64,000 bases of DNA from Bacteroidetes bacterium UBA1947 (GTDB lineage: Bacteria; Bacteroidota; Bacteroidia; Chitinophagales; Chitinophagaceae), in contig DDET01000068.1 of the NCBI GenBank assembly GCA_002336915.1, positions 29,219 through 93,218 on the forward strand, in the 5' to 3' direction. The translations under genes were made by a program, and so were the position numbers. Shown in pieces: positions 51,868 through 61,541 of this stretch. Under the pieces are notes generated by a model, which saw nothing but the letters and a program-made list of their open reading frames with translations, was not told the origin of the DNA and ran no database searches. The first letter of the stretch is position 1. Each line of letters opens with the position of its first letter.

Positions 51868-53676
51868 ATGAATATACGTAATATAGCGATAATAGCGCAC
51901 GTTGACCATGGAAAAACCACGCTGGTGGATAAGATACTGCATACCACGAATGTGTTTCGTGATAACCAGGAAACCGGCGAATTGATAATGGATAGTAATG
52001 ACCTGGAGCGCGAGCGCGGGATCACCATTCTTGCCAAAAACGTTTCAGTTACCTACAAGGATGTAAAGATAAATGTGATAGATACTCCGGGTCACGCCGA
52101 TTTTGGCGGTGAAGTGGAGCGCGTACTGAAAATGGCCGATGGCGTATTGCTGCTGGTGGATGCATTTGAAGGGCCGATGCCCCAAACACGTTTTGTGCTG
52201 CAGAAGGCACTGGCGCTGGGCCTGCACCCGATAGTGGTGATCAACAAAGTGGATAAAGCCAACTGCCGCCCGGACGAGGTGCATGATGCAGTATTTGAAC
52301 TGTTCTTCCAGCTGGATGCTACTGAAGAGCAGCTAAACTTCCCTACCCTGTACGGTTCCTCAAAGCAAGGCTGGTTCAATGATTCACTTACCCCTACCGA
52401 AGATATAACCGTACTACTGGATAAAATACTTGAAAAAGTACCACCTCCGACAGTGAAAGAAGGCCCTGTGCAATTGCAGATCACTTCGCTTGATTACTCG
52501 TCGTTCCTTGGCCGGATAGCAATAGGCAAAATAACACGTGGTACTTTGAAAGAAGGCCAGCAGGTGATGCTTTGCAAAATAGATGGTACCATGCAGCGCA
52601 GCAAGGTGAAAGAGCTTTATGTGTTTGTAGACATGGGTAAAAAGAGGGTAGCCGAAGTACAATGCGGCGATATATGTGCTGTAGTGGGTATCGAAGGTTT
52701 CCAGATTGGTGAGACGATCGCGGATTTTGAAAATCCTGAGGCGGTAGAGATCATACCGATCGATGAGCCCACAATGAACATGCAGTTCAGCATCAACAAC
52801 TCACCTTTCTTTGGTAAAGAAGGTAAGTTCGTAACCAGTCGCCATATACGCGACAGGCTGATGAAGGAGCTGGAGAAGAATCTGGCCCTGCGTGTGAGCG
52901 AAACGGATGATGCGGATAAATTCCTGGTTTATGGGCGTGGTATCCTGCACCTTAGCGTGTTGGTAGAAACCATGCGCCGCGAAGGATATGAGCTTACCGT
53001 GGGCCAGCCACAGGTAATAACAAAAGAAATAAACGGCAGGAAATGCGAACCATATGAAGTACTGGTGGTGGACGTGCCTGCAGAATACAGCGGAAAGGTG
53101 ATAGACCTGGTAACCCAGCGCAAGGGCGAGATGCTGATCATGGAAACAAAAGGCCTGATGCAGCACCTGGAGTTTGATATCCCGTCGCGCGGATTGATAG
53201 GCCTGCGTTCGCAAATGCTGACCAATACTGCCGGTGAAGCTGTTATGGCACACCGTTTTGCGGAGTACAAACCATGGAAGGGGATGATACCCGGCCGTAA
53301 CAATGGTGTACTGCTGGCTAAAATCGCAGGTAAAGCAACAGGATACTCGATAGACAAGCTGCAGGACAGGGGCGCATTCTTTATAGATCCGGGACAGGAA
53401 CTGTATGAAGGCCAGATAATAGGTGAGCACATCAAACCGGGAGACCTGGTAGTGAATGTGGCCGAAACCAAGAAACTGACGAATATGCGTTCGAGCGGTA
53501 CAGATGATTCAGTAAGGATAACGCCGAAAATACAGATGACCCTGGAAGAATGTATGGAGTATATACAGCAGGACGAATGTATCGAGGTAACGCCCCAAAG
53601 CATACGTTTACGTAAAATAATGCTGAACGAAGAAGACCGTAAGAAGTATTCGAAGAGCATGAAAGCTGAAGCTTAA
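51868..53676 (+). CDS. typA: Ribosome-associated GTPase TypA/BipA
   Basis: 602 residues from ATG 51868 (MNIRNIAIIAHVDHGKTTLV); seven more residues from 51847 are possible. Translational GTPase acting on the ribosome and stress adaptation. G1 AHVDHGKT, switch I with ERERGITI, G3 DTPGHADF, G4 NKVDKANC; then EF-like domain II (LGRIAIGKITRGTLKEGQQV) and the BipA-specific C-terminus (VVNVAETKKLTNMRSSGTDD, IRLRKIMLNEEDRKKYSKS). Alone in its transcript with a perfect terminator. Confidence 0.97.
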   Translation: MNIRNIAIIAHVDHGKTTLVDKILHTTNVFRDNQETGELIMDSNDLERERGITILAKNVSVTYKDVKINVIDTPGHADFGGEVERVLKMADGVLLLVDAFEGPMPQTRFVLQKALALGLHPIVVINKVDKANCRPDEVHDAVFELFFQLDATEEQLNFPTLYGSSKQGWFNDSLTPTEDITVLLDKILEKVPPPTVKEGPVQLQITSLDYSSFLGRIAIGKITRGTLKEGQQVMLCKIDGTMQRSKVKELYVFVDMGKKRVAEVQCGDICAVVGIEGFQIGETIADFENPEAVEIIPIDEPTMNMQFSINNSPFFGKEGKFVTSRHIRDRLMKELEKNLALRVSETDDADKFLVYGRGILHLSVLVETMRREGYELTVGQPQVITKEINGRKCEPYEVLVVDVPAEYSGKVIDLVTQRKGEMLIMETKGLMQHLEFDIPSRGLIGLRSQMLTNTAGEAVMAHRFAEYKPWKGMIPGRNNGVLLAKIAGKATGYSIDKLQDRGAFFIDPGQELYEGQIIGEHIKPGDLVVNVAETKKLTNMRSSGTDDSVRITPKIQMTLEECMEYIQQDECIEVTPQSIRLRKIMLNEEDRKKYSKSMKAEA

Positions 53677-53715
53677 GCCTTAACCGATTATTAACATAGT
53701 GATTTTACTAATGAT

Positions 53716-53741
53716 AAAAACGCCCCATATGGGGCGTTTTT
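53716..53741. terminator. Bidirectional terminator after typA
   Basis: A perfect palindrome: AAAAACGCCCCAT followed by ATGGGGCGTTTTT, 40 bases after the typA stop. Confidence 0.9.
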
Positions 53742-53770
53742 CCTTTGTAATCAAGCTGTTGAAACATTAG

Positions 53771-53884
53771 AAAATGTTCCGCATCGAACATTTTTTTCTT
53801 TAAAAAGGCTTTGTTTTCTTGCTAGTGTGAAAATTTTGTTATTGTTTTACAAATCGAGAAGTTATTAACAGGCCCTGTTGATAA
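53771..53884. promoter_or_regulatory. Inverted repeats upstream of the T9SS type B protein
   Basis: AAAATGTTC-CGCATC-GAACATTTT (53771-53794) and TTATTAACAG-GCC-CTGTTGATAA (53862-53884, one mismatch) lie in the 304-base gap between typA and the gene at 53981. Possible regulator sites or RNA structures. The first is vaguely parS-like but lacks CACGTG. Confidence 0.4.
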
Positions 53885-53980
53885 TATTCGTGTCTATGTG
53901 AATACCGGGTAAGAGAGAGGTGCATTAAGCGTCTAGAGCTTGATGTATAGTTGCAATTTGGGTTATTTTATTACTGAATT

Positions 53981-56900
53981 ATGAAGCAACAATACCTGGC
54001 ATTACTTATAGCAATGAGTATGCTCGCCGGTTACAATACCAGCACTGCGCAGTTTAACAGCGCGGCGCATGTTGATGCGGGCGGGGATAGGAAATTGTGT
54101 GGTACCAGCTGCTTCGACCTTACAGCACACCTTACAGACATCAGGTCTACAGACAATTACCTGGTAGACAGCTCGATAGATTTTAATAGTCATTATCCAT
54201 TCTACATTCCAGGTTCCAATTCAATTCATGCTGAAAACAATATTTTCAGTGAATCGCTCCCTCTTTCTTTCAACTTTTGTTTTTACGGTAAGGTCTACAA
54301 CCGCGTAGCAATAGGTAGCAATGGTATCATTTCCTTTGATGAGGAAAGCGCGGGTAAAAGATGCGATCCTATAACAAAAAAAGAAATTCCAAACCGCACC
54401 TATGCCTATGCAGCCATTATGCCGGCTTATGAGGCGCTGGACATTTCACTCGGTGGTAGTATCTATTATAGTACCGAAGGAAATGCACCGAACAGGAAAT
54501 TCATAGTAAATTATAATAACATACCATTAAAGACCTGCAGCATTGACAATGTCACCTTCCAGGTAGTGCTGTATGAAACAACTAACGTAATAGAGCTTTA
54601 CTTAAAAGATAAGCCTTCTTGCCTTTATTACTATGATGGCGCTGCAATAGCCGGTATCCAAAATAGCAGTAAAGAAGCAATTGCCCTGCCGGGCAAAAAT
54701 GCAAGTCGCTGGGGATCAATGGGAATGAACGCAGCATATCGCTTTATACCATGGGGAGATGCAGCCTCGCAAATAGTTCAACTAAGCGAGATAAACGGTA
54801 AGGTTATTTCCTCTGTGCAAGCAAGCACATCAGAAAATGGGCAATTATCTGCGTCTTTTGGTAAAATGTGTATTGAAGGTGCCGGGACGCAATATATCGT
54901 TTCTACGACCTACAATAGTTGTAATATGCAGAATATCTGCTCTGACACCATTAATGTTACCAGGAACGGGGATTGCGGATCGACCGAAAAACCAGCACCG
55001 GTTGCATTGACAGAGCGCCATACGATGGTAAAAGCTGCCAGCAGCACCGCAAGCGAAGCAACGCATTGGGTATCGCCTGACCATGAGCTTGTTGTACATC
55101 ACGTGAGCACTAGTAATCCTACGATGTGCCTTGGAATTAATGGATCTATTAACCTGCACGGTTTATTACCCAATACTGAATACAGCGTAACGTATAGTAA
55201 AAATGGCGCTGGGCAAAAAGCAGTGAAAATATATTCAAATGCTGCCGGTGCCGTTATTATCTCAAAATTATCTGCCGGAACCTACAGTAATATCAAAGTG
55301 CAGCTAAACGGAACCAGCTCTACCGAGCCCGGCCCTTATGTATTAACAGATCCTGAAAGTCCCGCAACACCGGAAGCTTCAAGTAACAGCCCGATCAACC
55401 CGGGAGAAAAGCTTAGCTTATCCGCCTCAAGCGAAGGAGGAGTAAGTTATACATGGCTTGGTCCCGGATTTGCCTCGGTAAATACAAGTCGCGAAATAGC
55501 AATAATGAATGCGCAGCCATATAATTCGGGTGCTTACTCAGTAATAGCAACTAAGAATGGTTGCAATTCTCTACCTGCCAGGGTAGTTGCGGTTGTAAAT
55601 AACAATAAAGGCGGGATACCTGATCGCACAGTTCCGGTGAGATTTAATAATAACCCTAAACATTTTACTGCACCGGTAAGGACCAATCCTGCGATTGCGG
55701 TTAAACATAAAAATGTTGTTATAAAGCATGTTGCAGTCGCCCAGAGCAAACCTGTAACAACTGTTGCTAAGCAAAAAATTGCGCAGGTTAAGCCAGCTAA
55801 AGCTGCAAAAACAAATACCGTGGCAGCAGTTAAACAAAAGCCACGAGCTGAAAAGAAGCCAGATATTGCTAAAACGCATCCTGTTAAGGTGTACGCTAGT
55901 AGTAATTCGCCTGTAAAAGCAGGCGGGACGCTACGTTTACACAGTACAGCCACAGATGGATCTACCTACAGCTGGAACGGACCAAATAATTTTAGTTCAA
56001 ATGCGCAAAATCCTGCGCTAAACAATGTAAGTAGTGCTGCGAGTGGTATATACACGCTTACAGTGTCTAGTCCGCTGGGTGTTTTGAAAACGACTCAGGT
56101 AAACGTGAATGTATTGGCTGCGGCGAAAGAAATTGCCAAGGTGAAAGAAATTAAGGAAGAACCTGTTACTGAAAATATTGTGGCCTCAGCAATCGATCCA
56201 TATGTAAAATACGGAAGTGACGGAGCAATAAAGCTGAGTGGCCTATTGCCAAGCACAACATACAAGGTGTATTATACTAAGGAAGGACAGGCGCAAACAA
56301 TGAAATATTTCACTTCCGATGCTTCGGGCGTATTGTTGATCATGTGGCTGAGTGCAGGTAATTACAATAATGTTTATGTTGCCTCGCTGAAAGGCGGCAG
56401 GTCGAACAGTATATCTATAAGCTTAACGAATCCGGGCCAGACTAAAGTTTACCTACCGCCAGTTGCAAAACCTGCGAATAAAACTTATAAGGCGGAAGAT
56501 ATCCACCCAAGCAAACCGGCCTCGACGGTAAACCCGCAAGCGGTAAAAAATTCTAAACCTGCAGTAAAAACCTCAACTGTACATAAAGAAACAAAGGCAG
56601 GACCAAAAGCCATTGCTGTGTCAAAGCCGGTTGTAAAACCATTGCCTACACCACAGCCAATAGCAAAGCCTGAAGAAATGGCTGAGGATATAGAATATAA
56701 AGGCATTATTTTAAGTAACGATAATGCCTTCCTTGACGAAACTATTACGGTAAACTATACTGACCCGGTAAAGAAGAATGCAAAAATAAAATGGGACTTT
56801 GGTGATGCAACAGTGGTAAGCGGAAAAGGCACAGGACCATATGTACTGCGCTGGAGGAACCCCGGTATGAAAACTGTTTCATTAACGCTCCCGTATAACA

Positions 56901-57931
56901 TACCGAATTTTGGCAGCCGCCTGCAGAAGGATATATACATACATGAGCGCCCGGCGCCGGAAGAAGTAATTGCTCCTCCTCAGCAAGAATTGATCTCCCA
57001 GGAATCGATCAAGGCAAGGCATGAGGCAGAAGAACAAACAGTAGCGGTTACTGAAACGACGCAGGCAACTATAGACCCTTCAACTACATCTGCACAAATG
57101 CCGACTGAGCACATAAAGAAATATGTTCCACCGGTTGTGCCACCTGTAACAGATGAAAACATTGTTGCCAGCAGAACAAATGTATGCCTTAACGATACTG
57201 CAACAATTTCGTTTGACGGTTATGTACCGGACGAGGCAGAATTAAATTGGGATTTTGACGACGCTACTATAGTAAGTGGAAAAGGAGCAGGGCCTTATGT
57301 AGTGCGCTGGGATGAGAACGGTAATAAAAGCATTAAACTTAGTGTAAGCAATGGCGGCGAGAAAAAGACCTTGACGCAAACGCTGTACGTAAAACCGGCA
57401 CCGAAGGCAGATTTCCTTTTGCAGGCTGATGCTTGTCCCGGAGAGAATGTTTCGGTAGAGATCAACAGGGATAAAGACAGGTCGGAAACACACTCGTGGG
57501 ATTTTGATGGTGCAGACGTGATGAGCGGAGATGATGGCGGCCCGTATGAAATAAAGTGGGAAGAGCCCGGCAAAAAAGTGGTTTCGCTTACCGTAGTAGA
57601 TGCAGGCGGATGCACATCATTGCCATACCGCGAAATAATTACCGTACATAATGATTGCTGTGGCATGTCTTTACCATCTGCATTTACACCTAATGGCGAT
57701 GGAAAGAATGATGTGTTCCGAGTAGTATCAGTAGGACCCCATGCTATACTCAGGTTCGTAATTTACAATCGCTTCGGCAGAGAAATATTCTCGACCAACA
57801 ACGAAGGCGAAGGCTGGGACGGCACACTGAACGGAACCCCACAGGAAATAGGAACCTACACCTACAAAGTGCGCTACCGCTGCGGCGAAAAGCTGTACGA
57901 GAAAGAAGGTGAAGTAATGCTGCTGCGATAA
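53981..57931 (+). CDS. Large surface protein with PKD domains and T9SS type B signal
   Basis: 1316 residues; signal peptide MKQQYLALLIAMSMLAGYNT. The N-terminal 270 residues form a nidogen-like domain (FNFCFYGKVYNRVAIGSNGI). Then duplicated modules: two of the type GLLPNTEYSVTYSKNGAGQK / GLLPSTTYKVYYTKEGQAQT and two Ig-like ones (SSNSPINPGEKLSLSA, SSNSPVKAGGTLRLHS); Lys/Pro/Ala-rich linkers; three PKD-like modules with IKWDFGDATVVSGKG, LNWDFDDATIVSGKG and HSWDFDGADVMSGDD. The end SAFTPNGDGKNDVFRV...YTYKVRYRCGEKLYEKEGEV is the gliding-associated type B C-terminus. Probably an adhesin. Confidence 0.9.
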   Translation: MKQQYLALLIAMSMLAGYNTSTAQFNSAAHVDAGGDRKLCGTSCFDLTAHLTDIRSTDNYLVDSSIDFNSHYPFYIPGSNSIHAENNIFSESLPLSFNFCFYGKVYNRVAIGSNGIISFDEESAGKRCDPITKKEIPNRTYAYAAIMPAYEALDISLGGSIYYSTEGNAPNRKFIVNYNNIPLKTCSIDNVTFQVVLYETTNVIELYLKDKPSCLYYYDGAAIAGIQNSSKEAIALPGKNASRWGSMGMNAAYRFIPWGDAASQIVQLSEINGKVISSVQASTSENGQLSASFGKMCIEGAGTQYIVSTTYNSCNMQNICSDTINVTRNGDCGSTEKPAPVALTERHTMVKAASSTASEATHWVSPDHELVVHHVSTSNPTMCLGINGSINLHGLLPNTEYSVTYSKNGAGQKAVKIYSNAAGAVIISKLSAGTYSNIKVQLNGTSSTEPGPYVLTDPESPATPEASSNSPINPGEKLSLSASSEGGVSYTWLGPGFASVNTSREIAIMNAQPYNSGAYSVIATKNGCNSLPARVVAVVNNNKGGIPDRTVPVRFNNNPKHFTAPVRTNPAIAVKHKNVVIKHVAVAQSKPVTTVAKQKIAQVKPAKAAKTNTVAAVKQKPRAEKKPDIAKTHPVKVYASSNSPVKAGGTLRLHSTATDGSTYSWNGPNNFSSNAQNPALNNVSSAASGIYTLTVSSPLGVLKTTQVNVNVLAAAKEIAKVKEIKEEPVTENIVASAIDPYVKYGSDGAIKLSGLLPSTTYKVYYTKEGQAQTMKYFTSDASGVLLIMWLSAGNYNNVYVASLKGGRSNSISISLTNPGQTKVYLPPVAKPANKTYKAEDIHPSKPASTVNPQAVKNSKPAVKTSTVHKETKAGPKAIAVSKPVVKPLPTPQPIAKPEEMAEDIEYKGIILSNDNAFLDETITVNYTDPVKKNAKIKWDFGDATVVSGKGTGPYVLRWRNPGMKTVSLTLPYNIPNFGSRLQKDIYIHERPAPEEVIAPPQQELISQESIKARHEAEEQTVAVTETTQATIDPSTTSAQMPTEHIKKYVPPVVPPVTDENIVASRTNVCLNDTATISFDGYVPDEAELNWDFDDATIVSGKGAGPYVVRWDENGNKSIKLSVSNGGEKKTLTQTLYVKPAPKADFLLQADACPGENVSVEINRDKDRSETHSWDFDGADVMSGDDGGPYEIKWEEPGKKVVSLTVVDAGGCTSLPYREIITVHNDCCGMSLPSAFTPNGDGKNDVFRVVSVGPHAILRFVIYNRFGREIFSTNNEGEGWDGTLNGTPQEIGTYTYKVRYRCGEKLYEKEGEVMLLR

Positions 57932-57943
57932 GATTATCGTAGG

Positions 57944-59878
57944 TTATCCTTGCACAAAATACATATCGATCATTCCCTTGTTCTTAGCATCAATCTTGCC
58001 GCGATAAGTACATTTAAATTTGTCTTTCACCAGCTCATAAGTAACACCTGAAATATTGATCTTGCCGGGTTGACTATTTTGCTCCATCCTGGCAGCTGTG
58101 TTTACCGTATCGCCCCAGATATCATAGGCGAACTTGCGCAGCCCCACGATACCGGCAACTACCGGCCCTGAGTGGATACCTATCTTTATTTCGAAAGGAA
58201 TTTCGCCTATAGCCTCTTTTTCTTTTTTCCGCGCTTCCATAAATGCATTGATACGGAGGGCGGCGCTCGTCACATCTTCGGCATGGGTTTGGCCGGGCAC
58301 GGGCAATCCGCCGGCGCACATGTAGGCATCGCCTATCGTTTTTATTTTTTCAATGCCCAGTTCCTCAACTATCCGATCGAAGGCGCTGAAGCAATGATCT
58401 ATTTCTGCAACCAGTAGTTTTGGGTCCATCTGTTCGCTTATCCGGGTAAAGCCCACCATATCTGTGAACATAACGGTGACCATATCATAGGAACGGGTAT
58501 CGGAACGGCCTTTCAATTTGAGTTCTTCAGCCGCCTCTGCAGGGAGGATGTTCAACAAAAGATCATCTGCCTTCTTCTTTTCGGTTTCCAGTTCGCTGGT
58601 GCGTTCTATTACTTTTTGCTCCAGGTTTATGTTGGCAAGATTCAGCTCGACAGAAAGGTTCTCGGCTGACTGGTAAGCTTTTGCTATGCGCTTGGCGATC
58701 AGGTAAGCCTGTACAAGAACAAAAAGAAAAGAAGTATAGGGTATTATCAATGCAGTGTTTATAACCAGGCGTTCATACAAGGTGTCGTTCACTACAGCGG
58801 CCAACACAATTATCAGGCTAAAGAAGAGAAAGCCCGACATGGTGCGCCTGTGAATTAAAGCCAGCGTTATCACGAAAAGGCAGTACAGCAATACTATAAA
58901 TGCTACCAGCTGGAACCAGAGTATGATAGAAGTGTAAAAATAGCTGCTGGTGAAGAGTATAATGATGCTCTCAACAATGCCGGTGAATGCCAAAATTTTC
59001 ACAGCGCGTTTCGGAAACTCTTTCGGGAAAACGGTATGAAGGAAGAAGCCCCACAATACAACGGTAATGAAAGCGCTGATGTATTCTACCCTGTAACCAA
59101 CATTCAAACTGACACCGGGAAATAAAACATAAAAGTAGCGGTCTTGTGTGATCAGGACACGGATAGCTACAAACAGGCAAAAAATACCAAACCAGAAAAC
59201 CGTGTATTCGGTCCTGCGCAGGAAGAACACGAACATCTGGTAGATGAACAAAATTATAAAGGCACCGACAAGAAAGTTGTTACCAATTACAGAAAGATCG
59301 CGCTGATGAAATATTTGCTCCTTTGTACCAATGGTCCAGCTCTTCCACATACCTCCGCGTGAATGAAAAAAATTGGATACCTGTGCCACAATTTCCATTT
59401 CGTCCGATGCCTTAACAGCCTGAACAAGCGGTAAAAGTTGAGGCACTTCATCTTTTGCATTATTGGCAACACGGCCGTTCGATGCGACAAGCACCCCGTT
59501 CACCCAAAGTTTGTAGGCTGAGCCCGCATCGAGGATGTACATACCAATGATATCCGGAAAATGGCCCTTAACATGCAGGCGGTAGGTGCCGTAGCCGTAA
59601 CCGGGTTTATGCGGGCTGGGCCGTTCGTTCCAAAAACCAGGCACCTGCAGGTAAGCAAGTTTGAGTTGCAGGCTATCGTTTTTAAGATCAACAGGCTGAA
59701 GCAGCATGTCGGGATAAAATTCCCATTGACCATCCAGCTTTACAATACCGTCTTTTTTAAGATCCCAGCCCGAGAGATCAAGAAGGCCCGCTTCAGCTTT
59801 AGGGGTTTTCTTAAATGGCTTACAGCCTGCCAGTGAAGCGAGGATGATAATGCCTATCAGGAAAAAACGTGCCTTCAT
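57944..59878 (-). CDS. 7TM-DISM receptor-type adenylate cyclase
   Basis: 644 residues. Lipoprotein-like start MKARFFLIGIIILASLAGC; periplasmic 7TMR-DISM domain (LDGQWEFYPDMLL, GTYRLHVKG, YKLWVNGVLVASNG); seven helices between residues about 205-400; a coiled linker (LEQKVIERTSELETEKKKAD); class III cyclase domain with metal Asp in MFTDMVGFT and GDAYM, Lys in IEKIKTIGDAYM and Asp in AYDIWGDTVNTAARM. The Lys/Asp pair points to ATP, not GTP. Converts an external signal to cAMP. Confidence 0.92.
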   Translation of the reverse strand: MKARFFLIGIIILASLAGCKPFKKTPKAEAGLLDLSGWDLKKDGIVKLDGQWEFYPDMLLQPVDLKNDSLQLKLAYLQVPGFWNERPSPHKPGYGYGTYRLHVKGHFPDIIGMYILDAGSAYKLWVNGVLVASNGRVANNAKDEVPQLLPLVQAVKASDEMEIVAQVSNFFHSRGGMWKSWTIGTKEQIFHQRDLSVIGNNFLVGAFIILFIYQMFVFFLRRTEYTVFWFGIFCLFVAIRVLITQDRYFYVLFPGVSLNVGYRVEYISAFITVVLWGFFLHTVFPKEFPKRAVKILAFTGIVESIIILFTSSYFYTSIILWFQLVAFIVLLYCLFVITLALIHRRTMSGFLFFSLIIVLAAVVNDTLYERLVINTALIIPYTSFLFVLVQAYLIAKRIAKAYQSAENLSVELNLANINLEQKVIERTSELETEKKKADDLLLNILPAEAAEELKLKGRSDTRSYDMVTVMFTDMVGFTRISEQMDPKLLVAEIDHCFSAFDRIVEELGIEKIKTIGDAYMCAGGLPVPGQTHAEDVTSAALRINAFMEARKKEKEAIGEIPFEIKIGIHSGPVVAGIVGLRKFAYDIWGDTVNTAARMEQNSQPGKINISGVTYELVKDKFKCTYRGKIDAKNKGMIDMYFVQG

Positions 59879-60013
59879 GATGCCGTCAATGGTGCGGGAA
59901 TAATATTACTGCAAGAAAAAACAAAATAATGAAAAAGGGAAATGCATAAAGTATTTGACGCCATCAATAAGGCATTCCCTTCGGGGATGCCCGGAAAGGA
60001 AAGATAAAAGACA

Positions 60014-60727
60014 TCAAGGCTTCCTTAAGAACACATCATTGCACACATCCTGCTCAATATTGAGATCGGACGAAAGCGCATAGTTGATGTTTATGCTCGT
60101 GTCCGTAAAGCTGCCATGGCCGGTTACCCGGAAACCGCCGCCAACATCCTGCAAGGGGATAAGCAGGGTATGATCGATACAATTCAGGTTTACCCGGATG
60201 ATCGTATTATAACCATAATTTCCAAAATTTCTCATTTGGATCACGTAAGGGGTATTAGTGGCTGTCACCACTACTGTATATGAATAGTTGTCTATGCTGC
60301 AGGCCTCGGTAACATTGAAACTATCCACAAACGAAGGGGAGCAATCGTCTACTACGGATAGCTTAATGTTTGCGCTTTGCGGTCCTGCTGATGAGCCGGT
60401 GCTCTCTATTTTTATAGGATAAACACCGGGTGTGGCATTAGCGGCAGCTTTGAAGATGAGCTGCAAAATAAAAGTTGGTTTACCTGTTACCTGGCTTAGC
60501 TCGGCAGTAACATTACCGGGCAGGCCGCTTACTGACAAATTAATATCTTCCGGGTTGCCGCCCAGCAGTTGAAAATGTGGTAATATGGTATCGGCACTTC
60601 CCTTTTGCATGGCCACATCCTGCGTATTGGTGATAGCATAGCTGAAGGGCTGCTTGAGGGATTCCTTATTGTGGCAGGAAGAAATAATTAAAGACGCCAC
60701 TATAAAAAACAGGATGGGTTTCTTCAT
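60014..60727 (-). CDS. Lipoprotein of the tandem family, copy A
   Basis: 237 residues. Lipoprotein signal MKKPILFFIVASLIISSC. One copy of the repeated module: FSYAITNTQDVAMQKGSADT, ILPHFQLLGGNPEDINLSVS, GLPGNVTAELSQVTGKPTFI and AAANATPGVYPIKIESTGSS. The C-terminal domain (CSPSFVDSFNVTEACSIDNY... TLLIPLQDVGGGFRVTGHGS) recurs in all members and may be lipocalin-like. Function unknown. Confidence 0.65.
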   Translation of the reverse strand: MKKPILFFIVASLIISSCHNKESLKQPFSYAITNTQDVAMQKGSADTILPHFQLLGGNPEDINLSVSGLPGNVTAELSQVTGKPTFILQLIFKAAANATPGVYPIKIESTGSSAGPQSANIKLSVVDDCSPSFVDSFNVTEACSIDNYSYTVVVTATNTPYVIQMRNFGNYGYNTIIRVNLNCIDHTLLIPLQDVGGGFRVTGHGSFTDTSININYALSSDLNIEQDVCNDVFLRKP

Positions 60728-60804
60728 AAAATAGACCTCTACCTTAAAAGTAACTGTTTAGGGGCACCTATTTTTTCACGTACGGATGTTTTACATAAAA
60801 ATGA

Positions 60805-61533
60805 CTATCGCGCATGCCTGCTAAATGTAGCCGTGTGATCTAGCGAATCTAAATTTTCTCTGAAGTGGAGTACAAGGCTTGTGTCGGTGAAGATGCCATG
60901 GCCCACTATCGTTGCGCTACTTGGTGAAGAATTAAATGGCTGCGAGGGAACGACGAAAGTGTTGCTTGCACAATCAAGGTAGGCTTTAATAGTGAACTCG
61001 TAACCACTGTTTAAAAAATTCCCAATGCTGACACAGTCTTCCTCTCCGGTACTTGGGAATATAGTGGCATTATTTGTCCTGGTTGTATCGAATATGTCTG
61101 TAACCTGCATATAGAAGCCGGCCAGTGCCGGGCTACAGTCATTTATATTTGCTACTTGTAAATTCAGGTCATAAACTTTGGTACCTGCCGTTGTACTGGT
61201 AGCGATCAGTTTAAAAGGATATACACCTGCTGGCATATTTTCATCAACTGAAAAATTGAGCGCGGGACTAAAATCCGGAATACCGCTGACGGTACCGGCG
61301 GCAAAATTGGCCATGTCGGGTAAGCCGCTTACTGACAAGGATATACTCTCCGGAATACCACTAAGTAGTTTGAAGGTTGGTTTGATGGCTTGTGAACTTC
61401 CGCGGTTTACATAAACATCACTGAGATTTTGTACGCTGAAATTGAATTGGACTATAGGGGTGCTGGTTTTCTCCTCTTTTTTACAGGAACCCAAAAGGCA
61501 AAATAAGAATGAAAAGTAGAGTATATTTTTCAT
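60805..61533 (-). CDS. Lipoprotein of the tandem family, copy B
   Basis: 242 residues; signal MKNILYFSFLFCLLGSC. One repeat module (FNFSVQNLSDVYVNRGSSQA, KPTFKLLSGIPESISLSVSG, LNFSVDENMPAGVYPFKLIA) plus the shared C-terminal domain (CSPALAGFYMQVTDIFDTTR, TFVVPSQPFNSSPSSATIVG). Most similar to copy A. Nine bases separate it from copy C upstream. Confidence 0.65.
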   Translation of the reverse strand: MKNILYFSFLFCLLGSCKKEEKTSTPIVQFNFSVQNLSDVYVNRGSSQAIKPTFKLLSGIPESISLSVSGLPDMANFAAGTVSGIPDFSPALNFSVDENMPAGVYPFKLIATSTTAGTKVYDLNLQVANINDCSPALAGFYMQVTDIFDTTRTNNATIFPSTGEEDCVSIGNFLNSGYEFTIKAYLDCASNTFVVPSQPFNSSPSSATIVGHGIFTDTSLVLHFRENLDSLDHTATFSRHAR

Positions 61534-61541
61534 TAAAGGTG

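Noticed and set aside
53775..53790. GTTCCGCATCGAAC as a third parS
   Set aside because: Lacks the CACGTG core, so ParB binding is unlikely.
59971..59992. Hairpin GGCATTCCC/GGGGATGCC as a terminator
   Set aside because: No T-run on either strand; possibly another small repeat.
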